Source: an uncultured Acetatifactor sp. (GTDB lineage: Bacteria > Bacillota > Clostridia > Lachnospirales > Lachnospiraceae). From it: DNA of 64,000 nucleotides. Positions 1-8,778 of this stretch are shown here, in pieces (position 1 is the first letter of the stretch; each line of letters begins with the position of its first letter). Made by a program: the position numbers and the translations under genes. The stretch spans positions 4,262-68,261 of the forward strand of contig CAJTLR010000006.1 in the NCBI GenBank assembly GCA_910577185.1, read 5' to 3'. The notes beneath the pieces are model-generated. The model worked only from the letters and a program-made list of their open reading frames with translations, was not told the origin of the DNA and made no database searches.

Positions 1-204
1 CTATGTGCGCCGAGGCGCACATGGAATCAACAGCCGAAATAATGCCTTTCTATTTCGGCATGAAACCACACCTATGTGCGCCGAGGCACACATGGAATCA
101 ACAGCCGAAATAATGCCTTTCTATTTCGGCATGAAACCACACCTATGTGCGCCGAGGCGCACATGGAATCAACAGCCGAAATAATGCCTTTCTATTTCGG
201 CATT
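1..204. repeat. Three 71-bp tandem double-hairpin repeats
   Basis: Units begin at 1, 72 and 143 with an exact 71-bp period. The third stops after its second hairpin. Each unit holds two palindromes: ATGTGCGC/GCGCACAT around a 4-nt loop, and GCCGAAATA/TATTTCGGC around a 9-nt loop. Copy 2 differs by one base in the first stem (GCGCACAT to GCACACAT), which still allows a G-U pair on the minus-strand transcript. The array runs off the left edge, so the copy number is unknown. No gene is visible in it. Confidence 0.9.
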
Positions 205-488
205 ATACCATATTCAGACCGGGAAAAAAAGTTCTAAAATGCAAACATTGTATTTTTTCGTAACAATTCAGACAGGTAATGAGTGCCATACGGACTGTTT
301 TCACAAGAGGATGACAAAAGATGGGACCGGCCGGAGGAACGGAGCGGCGCATTCCTAAAAATGGAGTGCATTTTCAGCATTCTTGTAGTATACTGATTCT
401 AAGAAACTGTTTGAAGGGCGTAGGCCCTGCATTGTATACCGGGGGAGGGGCTGTCCTCCGGAAGAATACGGGCGCGAGAGGCGCAGAA
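205..488. other. Non-coding stretch upstream of the GH3 gene
   Basis: About 280 bases with no convincing gene. The GH3 frame stays open back to an ATG at 321, but the residues encoded there look nothing like the family N-terminus. A TATACT hexamer at 389-394 could be a -10 box, but there is no good -35 at 17 bp, so no promoter is called. Confidence 0.4.
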
Positions 489-2648
489 ATGAGGAACATT
501 ATGGATATCACGGAAAATCGCAGTAAAATAGCGGCATTCAGGGAGCGTGCCAGGGAGCTGGTGGCACAGATGACGCTGGAGGAGAAGGCGGAGCAGACGG
601 TACATACGGCTCCGGCGGTGGAGCGGCTGGGTCTGAAGGCGTATAACTGGTGGAACGAAGCCCTGCACGGGGTGGCCAGAGCCGGCGTGGCCACGGTGTT
701 TCCGCAGTCCATCGGACTTGCGGCAACTTTTGACGAGGAGCTGATAGAGCAGGTTGCGGATGCCATTTCCACGGAGGGCCGTGCGAAATTTAATATGCAG
801 CAGGCGTCGGATGATACGGGAATTTACAAGGGGCTGACTTTCTGGTCGCCCAATATCAATATATTCAGGGACCCCAGATGGGGCAGGGGACATGAAACTT
901 TTGGGGAAGACCCTTATCTGACTTCCCGGATGGGCATCGGATTTGTAAAAGGACTGCAGGGGCATGATGAAAATTATATGAAAGCGGCTGCCTGCGTCAA
1001 GCATATTGCGGTGCACAGCGGCCCCGAAGGTATCCGACACAGCTTTGACGCGGTGGTGGGAAAGCAGGACTTGTATGAGACATATCTTCCCGCCTTCCGG
1101 GCATGTGTACAGGAAGGGCATGTGGAGGCCGTGATGGGAGCCTATAACCGCATCAACGGGGTACCCTGCTGCGGAAATAAAGAGCTGCTGCAGGATATTC
1201 TGCGCGGGGAGTGGGGATTTGAGGGGCATGTGGTCAGCGACTGCGGTGCCATTGTGGATTTTCATGATGGGCATCATGTGACGGATACGCCCGTGGAGTC
1301 TGCCGCCATGGCGATGAACAACGGCTGCGATTTAAACTGCGGGAATATGTTTCTTTTCCTGAAACAGGCAGTGCAGGAGGGAAGGGTGGATGAAAGCCGC
1401 CTGGACGAGGCGCTGGTGAATCTGTTTACGGCCCGGATGAAGCTGGGCGTGCTGGACAGGAAAGAGGAAAATCCTTTTGACCAGATTCCGTACAGCGTGG
1501 TGGACAGCGAACCCATGAGACGGCTGAACCGGGACGTGGCCGCAAAGAGTGTTGTGCTACTGAAGAATGAGGGCGGTATGCTGCCGCTGGACAAGACTGT
1601 CATCAGGACCATCGGTGTCATCGGCCCCAATGCCAACAACAGAAAGGCCCTGGTGGGAAATTACGAAGGGACGGCTTCCAGATACTGGACCATATCAGAA
1701 GGCATTCAGGAGTATGTGGGCGAGGACGTGCGGGTCATGTTTTCCGAGGGATGCCATCTGTACCATGACCGGGTGGAAGGGCTTGCCGAGAAGCATGACC
1801 GCCTGGCAGAGGTCAGGGGAGTCTGTGAGTGCAGCGATGTGGTGGTGGTCTGCCTGGGACTGGATGCAAGTCTGGAAGGGGAGCAGGGGGATGCCAACAA
1901 TGAGTACGGAAGCGGTGACAAGCCGGATCTGAATCTGCCGGGACTTCAGGAGGAAGTGCTGGAGACGGCATATGCAAGCGGAAAGCCGATTGTTCTGGTA
2001 CTGCTGTCCGGCAGCGCCCTGGCGGTGAACTGGGCCCAGGACCATGTGCCGGCAATTCTGCAGGGGTGGTATCCCGGTGCGGAGGGAGGACGCGCCATTG
2101 CGGAGGTGCTGTTCGGGGAGCGATGCCCGGAGGGAAAGCTTCCGGTAACATTTTATCATTCCTGCGAAGAGCTTCCTGCTTTTGAGGACTATAGTATGAA
2201 GGGAAGAACCTACCGCTATATGTCCGGGGAGGCGCTGTATCCCTTCGGGTACGGACTTTCCTACACTGCCTTTGACTATGAGAAAGTGGAGGCAGATACG
2301 GACCAGGTGAGGGGAGAAGGTGTTACCGTGCGGGCCAGGGTGAGGAATACCGGCGCCGTGGCAGGAGGCGAGACCGTGCAGGTCTATGTAAAGGTAGACG
2401 GGGAAAATACGCCCAATGCCCAGCTGAAAGGAATCTGCAAGCTGCATCTGGCTCCCGGGGAGACAAAGGAGGCCGTGGTTCATCTGCCGGCAGAGGCTTT
2501 CGGGCTCTATGACGAAGAAGGGCATCTGCGTATCCGGAAGGGGAAGGTGCAGATCTGTGTAGGCGGCCAGGCGCCGGATGAGAGAAGCAGACAACTGACC
2601 GGGCGGGAAGTGACAAGGCTGGAGTGCGTGGTCCCCGAGGATATGTAA
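489..2648 (+). CDS. Glycoside hydrolase family 3 (beta-xylosidase/beta-glucosidase type)
   Basis: A 719-residue GH3 enzyme expected to remove terminal beta-linked sugars from oligosaccharides. The sequence shows the N-terminal barrel, starting YNWWNEALHG and VFPQSIGLAATFD, with KHIAVHSGPEG and the nucleophile motif VVSDCGAI (Asp about 251). The alpha/beta sandwich carries LDASLEGEQGD with candidate acid/base Glu 463 or 465, and a C-terminal fibronectin-III-like domain follows. There is no signal peptide, so it is probably cytoplasmic and acts on imported oligosaccharides. ATG 489 follows GAGAGG by 7 nt, and ATG 501 follows GAGG by 6 nt, so either could be the start. An open extension to 321 does not resemble the family. 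The motif pattern is closest to xylosidase/arabinofuranosidase-type GH3, but substrate is an inference. Confidence 0.93.
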   Translation: MRNIMDITENRSKIAAFRERARELVAQMTLEEKAEQTVHTAPAVERLGLKAYNWWNEALHGVARAGVATVFPQSIGLAATFDEELIEQVADAISTEGRAKFNMQQASDDTGIYKGLTFWSPNINIFRDPRWGRGHETFGEDPYLTSRMGIGFVKGLQGHDENYMKAAACVKHIAVHSGPEGIRHSFDAVVGKQDLYETYLPAFRACVQEGHVEAVMGAYNRINGVPCCGNKELLQDILRGEWGFEGHVVSDCGAIVDFHDGHHVTDTPVESAAMAMNNGCDLNCGNMFLFLKQAVQEGRVDESRLDEALVNLFTARMKLGVLDRKEENPFDQIPYSVVDSEPMRRLNRDVAAKSVVLLKNEGGMLPLDKTVIRTIGVIGPNANNRKALVGNYEGTASRYWTISEGIQEYVGEDVRVMFSEGCHLYHDRVEGLAEKHDRLAEVRGVCECSDVVVVCLGLDASLEGEQGDANNEYGSGDKPDLNLPGLQEEVLETAYASGKPIVLVLLSGSALAVNWAQDHVPAILQGWYPGAEGGRAIAEVLFGERCPEGKLPVTFYHSCEELPAFEDYSMKGRTYRYMSGEALYPFGYGLSYTAFDYEKVEADTDQVRGEGVTVRARVRNTGAVAGGETVQVYVKVDGENTPNAQLKGICKLHLAPGETKEAVVHLPAEAFGLYDEEGHLRIRKGKVQICVGGQAPDERSRQLTGREVTRLECVVPEDM

Positions 2649-2706
2649 GCCGGAACGCGGGATCCGAATTTACTTTTGGGAGAAAGACAGCAGGTAAAAA
2701 GAAAAT

Positions 2707-3822
2707 ATGCCACCAATTCATATTTTGATGAAACCGGCCTCCGGGCTGTGCAACATGCGCTGTAAGTACTGTTTCTATGCGGATGAAATGCAAAACAGAG
2801 AACAGGCTTCTTACGGCGTCATGAGCCCGGAGACCCTGGAAAATGTCATACAGAAAACTCTGGATTTTGCGGAAGGGGCATGCACCATAGCCTTCCAGGG
2901 GGGCGAGCCCACTCTGGCAGGCCTTGACTTTTACAGAGAATGCCTCAGGCTGGAAAAGAAATATAATCGGAAAAACATTCCCATTTCCCACGCGCTGCAG
3001 ACCAACGGATATCTGCTGGATGAGGAGTGGTGTTCTTTTTTCGCACAGAATCACTTCCTCATCGGTCTGTCCGTGGATGGCATCCGGGCCACCCATGATG
3101 CATACCGGCGGGACGCAAAGGGGGAGGACACCTATTTTCATACGATGGAGGGGGCAAAGCTGCTGAAAAAGGCAGGCGCCGAATTCAATGTGCTCACGGT
3201 GGTGAACGCAAAGACGGCGCCGAAAATCGGCAGAATATATGAAAATTACCGGAAATCCGGTTTTTTCTGGCAGCAGTATATTGCCTGCCTGGATCCGGTG
3301 TGGGAAAAGAGAGGGGAGAAGGAATATTCCCTGACCCCGGAAGTCTACGGGAAATTCCTGATTGATTTGTTTGAGCTGTGGTATCTGGATCTGCAGAAGG
3401 GCAGACAGCCCTATATCCGGCAGTTTGAAAACTATGTGGGAATCCTGATGGGGCATATGCCGGAATCCTGCGAGCAGCGGGGAACCTGCAGCTTCCAGAA
3501 TGTGGTTGAGGCAGACGGAAGCGTGTATCCATGCGATTTTTACTGCCTGGACGAATACCGGGCCGGGAACTTAAACCGGGACAGTTTTGAAACCATTATC
3601 CGGCAGGTGAAAGAGAGCGGGTTTCTACAGGGGGCTTACGTTCCGGCAAAAGAATGCAGGGAGTGTCCGTATTTTCCCATCTGCAGGGGAGGGTGCCGCA
3701 GGCACCGGGAACAGCCGGGGGAGAAGGACGGCGTAAATTATTTCTGCCGGTCTTATAAGATGTTCTTTGACGCCTGTCTGCCGAGGCTGGAGCAGATTGC
3801 ACGTCTGTGCATGAACCGCTGA
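2707..3822 (+). CDS. Anaerobic sulfatase-maturating enzyme (radical SAM, SPASM)
   Basis: A 371-residue radical SAM enzyme. The family oxidises an active-site Cys or Ser of sulfatases to formylglycine under anaerobic conditions. The AdoMet cluster motif is CNMRCKYC (Cys 15, 19, 22), followed by the GGEPTLAG segment. The C-terminal SPASM region carries the remaining cluster cysteines in CEQRGTCSFQ, SVYPCDFYCLDEYR and CRECPYFPICRGGCRRHRE. Length and motif order match characterised clostridial anSME, and the call is firm from recognised sequence similarity. It begins 58 bp after the GH3 gene and may share its transcript. No sulfatase gene is present in this window, although the two are often neighbours. 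Confidence 0.93.
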   Translation: MPPIHILMKPASGLCNMRCKYCFYADEMQNREQASYGVMSPETLENVIQKTLDFAEGACTIAFQGGEPTLAGLDFYRECLRLEKKYNRKNIPISHALQTNGYLLDEEWCSFFAQNHFLIGLSVDGIRATHDAYRRDAKGEDTYFHTMEGAKLLKKAGAEFNVLTVVNAKTAPKIGRIYENYRKSGFFWQQYIACLDPVWEKRGEKEYSLTPEVYGKFLIDLFELWYLDLQKGRQPYIRQFENYVGILMGHMPESCEQRGTCSFQNVVEADGSVYPCDFYCLDEYRAGNLNRDSFETIIRQVKESGFLQGAYVPAKECRECPYFPICRGGCRRHREQPGEKDGVNYFCRSYKMFFDACLPRLEQIARLCMNR

Positions 3823-3848
3823 CGCCGGCGCCCGGCACCGGTCCTAAA

Positions 3849-3877
3849 TTGACAGAAAATTTGAAATATGATATATT
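3849..3877 (+). promoter_or_regulatory. Sigma-A promoter for the SDR gene
   Basis: TTGACA at 3849-3854 and TATATT at 3872-3877, separated by 17 bp. It lies about 73 bp upstream of the SDR start and just after the anSME stop. Confidence 0.8.
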
Positions 3878-3949
3878 GAAAACCAGGAATCATAAAATAT
3901 TTTCACTTGTTGCGGAAGTTTCATTCAACAGAATCAGGAGGTAGGGATT

Positions 3950-4750
3950 ATGGGTTTCTTGACAGGGAAGACGGCGATTATCACGGGTGCGGGAAGGGCG
4001 GTTTTGAGCGATGGACGATGCGGTTCCATAGGTTACGGTATCGCCACCGCTTATGCGAAAGAGGGCGCGAACCTTGTGATTACCGGACGGAATGTAAAAA
4101 AGCTGGAGGATGCAAAGGAAGAGCTGGAGCGTCTGTATGGAATTGAAGTGCTGACCGTGGCTGCCGATGTAAATGCCGGGGCGGACAATCAGGCCGTAGT
4201 GGGGGAGGTAGTGCGTCAGACAATGGAGAAGTTCGGAAGAATTGACGTGCTGATCAACAATGCACAGGCTTCCGCATCCGGTGTCACACTCTGCGACCAC
4301 ACCACGGAACAGTTTGACCTGGCTGTGTACTCCGGGCTTTATGCAACTTTTTATTATATGAAGGCCTGCCATCCTCATCTGGCCGAGACAAAGGGAACGG
4401 TCATCAACTTTGCATCGGGAGCAGGATTGTTCGGTAATTACGGACAGTGCGCTTATGCGGCGGCCAAGGAAGGAATCCGGGGCCTGACCCGTGTGGCAGC
4501 CACCGAGTGGGCAAAGGATGGGGTCAATGTGAACATTATCTGCCCTCTGGCATGGACGGCACAGCTTGAGAACTTTGAAAAGGCTTATCCGGATGCCTTC
4601 AAGGCAAATGTGAAAATGCCGCCCGCAGGACATTACGGCGACGCGGAACTGGAGATCGGACGTGTCTGTGTGCAGCTTGCCTCTCCGGATTTCAAATACA
4701 TGACAGGCGAGACTATCACGCTGGAGGGCGGCATGGGCCAGAGACCGTAA
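3950..4750 (+). CDS. Short-chain dehydrogenase/reductase
   Basis: A 266-residue classical SDR, expected to be an NAD(P)-dependent oxidoreductase acting on an unidentified carbonyl or alcohol. The dinucleotide motif starts ITGAGR and is interrupted by about eight residues before GSIGYGIA, a segment reminiscent of the SIAYG motif of enoyl-ACP reductases. The rest is typical: NNAQ, catalytic Ser in NFASGAG, YAAAK (Tyr and Lys four apart), and a C-terminal GETITLEGGMG. The start is set by AGGAGG shortly before the ATG. It has its own promoter and appears monocistronic. Substrate cannot be deduced. Confidence 0.9.
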   Translation: MGFLTGKTAIITGAGRAVLSDGRCGSIGYGIATAYAKEGANLVITGRNVKKLEDAKEELERLYGIEVLTVAADVNAGADNQAVVGEVVRQTMEKFGRIDVLINNAQASASGVTLCDHTTEQFDLAVYSGLYATFYYMKACHPHLAETKGTVINFASGAGLFGNYGQCAYAAAKEGIRGLTRVAATEWAKDGVNVNIICPLAWTAQLENFEKAYPDAFKANVKMPPAGHYGDAELEIGRVCVQLASPDFKYMTGETITLEGGMGQRP

Positions 4751-4867
4751 AGCTTTGTACGGAAATCAGCGCATGCGGATGCACGGATACAACCGGAAGT
4801 GCGAAAGACATCATCAGGATTTCAAAACGCGAAAAGAGACATCATCCATAAGGAGAAGAGACTGGAC

Positions 4868-6211
4868 ATGAGCGAGACTATTACAAAAGAAATGCTGGAG
4901 CTGCTGCAGGAGAAATGCAGCGGGGACAAGGCCTGCAGAGTGGCAATGAACGCCGTGACGGAAAACGGACTGAAGGCAGCGGCAACAAACGGGGAGGTAC
5001 GCAGAAACACAAGACACAGCTTTTCGGTAAATTTAAAGCAGGGCGCCATAACGGACCAGAAGCAGAGCGGGCGCTGCTGGATGTTTGCGGCGATGAACAC
5101 ATTCCGCTATGAGGTAATCAAAAAGCTGAATCTGGAAAATTTTGAGCTTTCCCAGAATTATATACTGTTTTATGACAAACTGGAAAAGTGCAATTATTTT
5201 CTGGAGAGCATTCTGGAGACCCTGGATGAACCCACGGAGGGCAGACTGATTTCATGGCTTCTGATGGCGCCGGTAAATGACGGGGGACAGTGGGATATGC
5301 TCAGCAGCCTGGTGGAAAAATACGGGGTGGTTCCCAAGTATGCCATGCCGGAGACGAAATCCTCCTCTGCCACAGGGGAGATGGATTCCGTGCTGACCCT
5401 CAGGCTGCGGGAAGATGCCTGCAGGCTGCGCAAAGCTTACGCCCAGGGCATGTCCAGGGAAGAACTGGCAGAAAAAAAGGTGGCCATGCTGGAGGAAATT
5501 TACCGGATTCTCTGCATTTGCCTGGGAGAGCCGCCGAAAGTATTTGATCTGGAAGTGGAAGATAAGGATGGCGGTTTTATCCGGGATATAGGTCTGACTC
5601 CATTGGCTTTTTTTGAAAAGTATGTGGGTCTGAACCTGAACGACTACATAAGTCTGATTAATGCGCCTACCGCGGATAAGCCTTATCACAGAAGCTATAG
5701 CGTAAAGTACCTGGGCAGTGTAAAAGAGGGCCGCCAGGTGCGCTATCTGAATCTGGAGATTGAAGAGCTGAAGAAGGCTGCCATTGCGCAGCTGAAGGAT
5801 GGGGCTCCGGTGTGGTTCGGCTGTGATGTGGGAAAATTTTCCGCCAGGGAAGGGGGTGTCATGGACATGAAACTTTTCGGGCTGGATGAACTGCTGGATG
5901 TGAAGTTCGGCATGGACAAGGCAGAGCGGCTGGAGTATGGTGAGAGTCTGATGACACATGCCATGGTATTTATGGGAGTCAACCTGGATGAAGAGGGAAA
6001 GCCCAACCGCTGGCGCGTGGAGAACAGCTGGGGCGAAAAGTCCGGGGAAAAAGGCTATTACGTCATGAGCGACGAATGGTTTGACGAGTTTATGTATCAG
6101 GTGGTAGTGAACAAAAAATATCTGCCGGAATCTTTCCTGAAAGAGTATGAGGCAGAACCCATTATGCTGGAGCCCTGGGATCCCATGGGGTCGCTGGCGC
6201 GGTGCAGGTGA
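4868..6211 (+). CDS. pepC: Aminopeptidase C (bleomycin hydrolase family, peptidase C1B)
   Basis: A 447-residue cytosolic cysteine aminopeptidase that trims peptides taken up or produced inside the cell. The papain-like triad is visible: Cys 70 in QKQSGRCWMF, His 364 in LMTHAMVFMG and Asn 386 in VENSWGEKSG. The length fits PepC, which forms hexameric rings with inward-facing active sites. AAGGAG about 12 nt upstream supports ATG 4868, and the frame extends upstream without family similarity. A strong intrinsic terminator follows at 6236. Confidence 0.94.
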   Translation: MSETITKEMLELLQEKCSGDKACRVAMNAVTENGLKAAATNGEVRRNTRHSFSVNLKQGAITDQKQSGRCWMFAAMNTFRYEVIKKLNLENFELSQNYILFYDKLEKCNYFLESILETLDEPTEGRLISWLLMAPVNDGGQWDMLSSLVEKYGVVPKYAMPETKSSSATGEMDSVLTLRLREDACRLRKAYAQGMSREELAEKKVAMLEEIYRILCICLGEPPKVFDLEVEDKDGGFIRDIGLTPLAFFEKYVGLNLNDYISLINAPTADKPYHRSYSVKYLGSVKEGRQVRYLNLEIEELKKAAIAQLKDGAPVWFGCDVGKFSAREGGVMDMKLFGLDELLDVKFGMDKAERLEYGESLMTHAMVFMGVNLDEEGKPNRWRVENSWGEKSGEKGYYVMSDEWFDEFMYQVVVNKKYLPESFLKEYEAEPIMLEPWDPMGSLARCR

Positions 6212-6235
6212 ATGGGAAATTTCCGATTGTAAACG

Positions 6236-6277
6236 AAAAGGGCTTCCGACACATCCCTGATGTGCGGAGGCCCTTTT
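6236..6277 (+). terminator. Intrinsic terminator after pepC
   Basis: A long hairpin with arms AAAAGGGC...CACATC and GATGTG...GCCCTTTT around a 3-nt loop, ending in TTTT. It starts 25 bp after the pepC stop, and copy A of the dispersed repeat begins right after it. Confidence 0.85.
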
Positions 6278-6278
6278 C

Positions 6279-6360
6279 ATGCGCAGGGGCGCATAAGGAA
6301 AATAGTTGCTGACGCAAGGTGCGGGTGCCGTGCAGTGGAGAAGGCCTATCCCTGCCGGAT
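6279..6360 (+). repeat. Dispersed two-hairpin repeat, copy A (degenerate)
   Basis: Begins ATGCGCAGGGGCGCATAAGG directly after the pepC terminator T-tract, then GTTGCTGACGCAA, then a decayed second hairpin (GCAGTGGAG...CTATCCCTGC). The 3' arm of the first stem is degenerate. It belongs to the family described at 31518, 40224, 45450, 57301 and 63765. Confidence 0.8.
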
Positions 6361-6420
6361 GGCAAGCCCCCGGGCAGGCGCCGGGGACGTGAATAATACC
6401 GGTTGTGCCATGGTTTCCTG

Positions 6421-6449
6421 TGGACATTTCCATGTTTTTTCGGTATAAT
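6421..6449 (+). promoter_or_regulatory. Promoter of the sugar ABC operon
   Basis: TGGACA at 6421-6426 and TATAAT at 6444-6449 with a 17-bp spacer, 75 bp before the ATPase gene. The rest of the 6361-6520 gap shows nothing else. Confidence 0.75.
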
Positions 6450-6524
6450 AATCCCATGTTTTGGAAAAAAGAGGCCAAACGGCCATGAGATAGGCGGTAA
6501 AGCCAAAGATGCGGGAGGGGCACC

Positions 6525-7694
6525 ATGAAAGTAGTATTGCAGAACCTGACAAAAAAATTTCCGGGCCGGGACAGAAAGAAACGCGGGGATGTGACTGCGG
6601 TGAATGATTTTACCTTTGAGATTCCGGACGGAAAGCTGATCGGCCTGCTGGGGCCTTCCGGATGCGGGAAAAGTACGACGCTGAATCTGATCAGCGGTCT
6701 GCTGAAACCCACCTCGGGAAGGATTTTTTTCGGGGATGAGGATGTGACGGATCTGCCGCCGGAACACAGGGGAATCGGGCTGGTTTTTCAGAATTACGCG
6801 CTGTACCCGCATCTTACGGTGCGCCAGAATATCCTGTTTCCGCTGGAAAATCTGAAAGGAAAGGACAGGCTTTCAAAGGAAGAAATGCGGGCAAAGGCGG
6901 ATGAGGCGGCAAAACTGGTTCAGATCGGGGAACTGATGGACCGCAGGCCAGGGGAGCTTTCCGGAGGGCAGCAGCAGCGGGTGGCCATTGCACGGGCGCT
7001 GGTAAAGAGACCCAGGGTGCTTTTGCTGGATGAACCGCTTTCCAACCTGGATGCCAGGCTGCGGCTCCAGACCAGGGAGGAGATCAGGCGGATTCAGAGA
7101 GAGACGAAAATCACCACGATTTTCGTCACACATGACCAGGAAGAGGCCATGAGTATTTCCGATATGATTGTGGTTATGAAAGAGGGGCTTGTCCAGCAGA
7201 TGGGCAGACCCCAGGAAGTATATGACAATCCGGCCAATCTGTTTGTGGCAAAGTTTCTGGGGACGCCGCCCATTAATGTATTTGAGGGGCGGATGAAAAA
7301 CGGGAAACTGTATATCGGCGGTGACGCCGTGATGGATATAGGGCATCCGGGGAAGCTTGCAGGCACTGCCATGGCACCGGGTACGGAGCGGGATGTCCAT
7401 GTGGGCATCCGGCCGGAGGGATTTTTACTGCAGGAAGACGGTCCCTTTGCCTGTGAACTGGCAGGGATTGAGGTGATGGGACGTGACATCAGTGTCATTT
7501 CCAGGAACCGGGCGTCCCTAAGCCCGGCCATACGTTCCATTGTGGGCACGGAGCATATGGACCGGCTGATTCCGCTGGAGGAAAAACGGTCCGGCGTTAC
7601 CGAAACGCAGGAACATGACAGAACTGTCAGATTTTCCCTGGTTCCCGGAAAAGTATTTCTCTTTGACCGGGAGACAGGGGAGCGTATCCTGTGA
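6525..7694 (+). CDS. Carbohydrate ABC importer ATPase (MsmX/UgpC/MalK type)
   Basis: A 389-residue cytoplasmic ATPase that energises sugar uptake by the permeases encoded next. It shows Walker A GPSGCGKST (about 44-52), the Q-loop in VFQNYALYPHL, signature LSGGQQQRVAIARAL, Walker B VLLLDEPLSNLD and switch His in FVTHDQEEAM. A C-terminal OB-fold-like regulatory region (about 250-389) is typical of the MalK/MsmX class. The start follows GGGAGGGG. Being first in the operon and next to its own permeases suggests a dedicated rather than shared ATPase. Confidence 0.93.
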   Translation: MKVVLQNLTKKFPGRDRKKRGDVTAVNDFTFEIPDGKLIGLLGPSGCGKSTTLNLISGLLKPTSGRIFFGDEDVTDLPPEHRGIGLVFQNYALYPHLTVRQNILFPLENLKGKDRLSKEEMRAKADEAAKLVQIGELMDRRPGELSGGQQQRVAIARALVKRPRVLLLDEPLSNLDARLRLQTREEIRRIQRETKITTIFVTHDQEEAMSISDMIVVMKEGLVQQMGRPQEVYDNPANLFVAKFLGTPPINVFEGRMKNGKLYIGGDAVMDIGHPGKLAGTAMAPGTERDVHVGIRPEGFLLQEDGPFACELAGIEVMGRDISVISRNRASLSPAIRSIVGTEHMDRLIPLEEKRSGVTETQEHDRTVRFSLVPGKVFLFDRETGERIL

Positions 7695-7720
7695 GGGAAC
7701 TTTTCGGGAGGAATAAGGAG

Positions 7721-7849
7721 ATGAACCGTGTTGTGCCCTGGCTGTGCGGGAAAACCAGAAGGCAGGGGATGGCAAAGTCCTGCGGCTGTCATGGGGAAGA
7801 CCGGCGACCGGAACCGGGGACACGGTGTGGAGGTAGGAGTCTGATATGA
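7721..7849 (+). CDS. Small 42-residue ORF coupled to the permease gene
   Basis: An ATG at 7721 lies 9 nt after GGAGG (the run GGGAGGAATAAGGAG), and the frame runs 42 codons to a TGA at 7847. That stop overlaps the permease start at 7846 in an ATGA arrangement. The peptide is basic and Cys/Gly-rich (KSCGCHGE, TRCGGRS) with no membrane segment and no known similarity. It could be a real small protein or simply a translated spacer coupling ATPase and permease translation. The ribosome site is good; function is unknown. Confidence 0.4.
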   Translation: MNRVVPWLCGKTRRQGMAKSCGCHGEDRRPEPGTRCGGRSLI

Positions 7850-8748
7850 AGAAAAAGTGGAGTAACAGTGGTTTGAAGGCCTGGCTGTACCTTTTGCCGG
7901 CGATCCTTTTTCTGGGGGTGTTCATGGTGTATCCCCTGGCAGACGTTTTTGTCTATTCCGTGGAAGAGGGGTATCATTCGGCATCCCAGACTTATTTCGG
8001 TGTGGGCGGCTATAATTATTCCTATGTGCTGCATGATCCTTATTTTCTGCAGGCAGTGAAAAATACATTTCTTCTGGTGATTATTACGGTGCCTTTGTCC
8101 ACGGCAATCGCCCTGCTGATTTCGGTGGGACTGTATTCTGTCAGGCCGCTGCGCAATCTTCTGCAGACGGTTTACTTTCTGCCGTATGTGACAAATACGC
8201 TGGCGGTGGGACTGGTCTTTATGATTTTGTTCCAGAAGACGCCCTACTCCGACGGATTTGCGAATCTTGTGATTTCCTGGTTCGGCGGGGAAAGCGTGGA
8301 TTTCATCAGCGGTCCTTACTGGGCCAAAATGTTTGTACTGTGCTTTTATACCATCTGGGTGGTCATGCCGTTTAAAATCCTGATTCTGACCAGCGCCCTG
8401 GCATCCGTGGACCAGTCCTATTACAATGCGGCAAGGGTGGATGGCACCTCAGGGTTCCGGATATTCCGGCGCATTACGCTGCCCATGATTTCTCCCATGA
8501 TATTCTACCTGGTTATCACGGGATTTATCGGTGCGTTTAAGGCGTACAGCGACGCGGTGGCCCTGTTCGGCACGGACTTAAACGCGGCGGAAATGAACAC
8601 CATTGTGGGGTATGTGTATGATATGCTGTATGGTGACAGCGGGGGATATCCTTCTTATGCATCTGCAGCCGCCATTATATTGTTTGCCATAGTGCTGACC
8701 ATCACCTGCATCAATTTGCTGGTGGGAAAAAGAAATGCCTGGAAGTGA
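7846..8748 (+). CDS. Sugar ABC transporter permease (MalF/UgpA type)
   Basis: A 300-residue inner-membrane permease with about six membrane helices, the first at about 10-33 (LYLLPAILFLGVFMVYPL). It carries the binding-protein-dependent permease EAA loop in its family form, NAARVDGTSGFRIFRRITLPMI, which docks on the ATPase. It pairs with the next permease to form the translocation channel. GGAGGTAGGAG about 6 nt upstream supports the start. Substrate is unknown; the family imports oligosaccharides or glycerol phosphates. Confidence 0.92.
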   Translation: MKKKWSNSGLKAWLYLLPAILFLGVFMVYPLADVFVYSVEEGYHSASQTYFGVGGYNYSYVLHDPYFLQAVKNTFLLVIITVPLSTAIALLISVGLYSVRPLRNLLQTVYFLPYVTNTLAVGLVFMILFQKTPYSDGFANLVISWFGGESVDFISGPYWAKMFVLCFYTIWVVMPFKILILTSALASVDQSYYNAARVDGTSGFRIFRRITLPMISPMIFYLVITGFIGAFKAYSDAVALFGTDLNAAEMNTIVGYVYDMLYGDSGGYPSYASAAAIILFAIVLTITCINLLVGKRNAWK

Positions 8749-8778
8749 GAAGACTTGGGCAGAGCGAAAGGAATGAAT

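Noticed and set aside
1..204. CRISPR array
   Set aside because: The whole 71-bp unit is repeated, with no variable spacers, and there are no cas genes.
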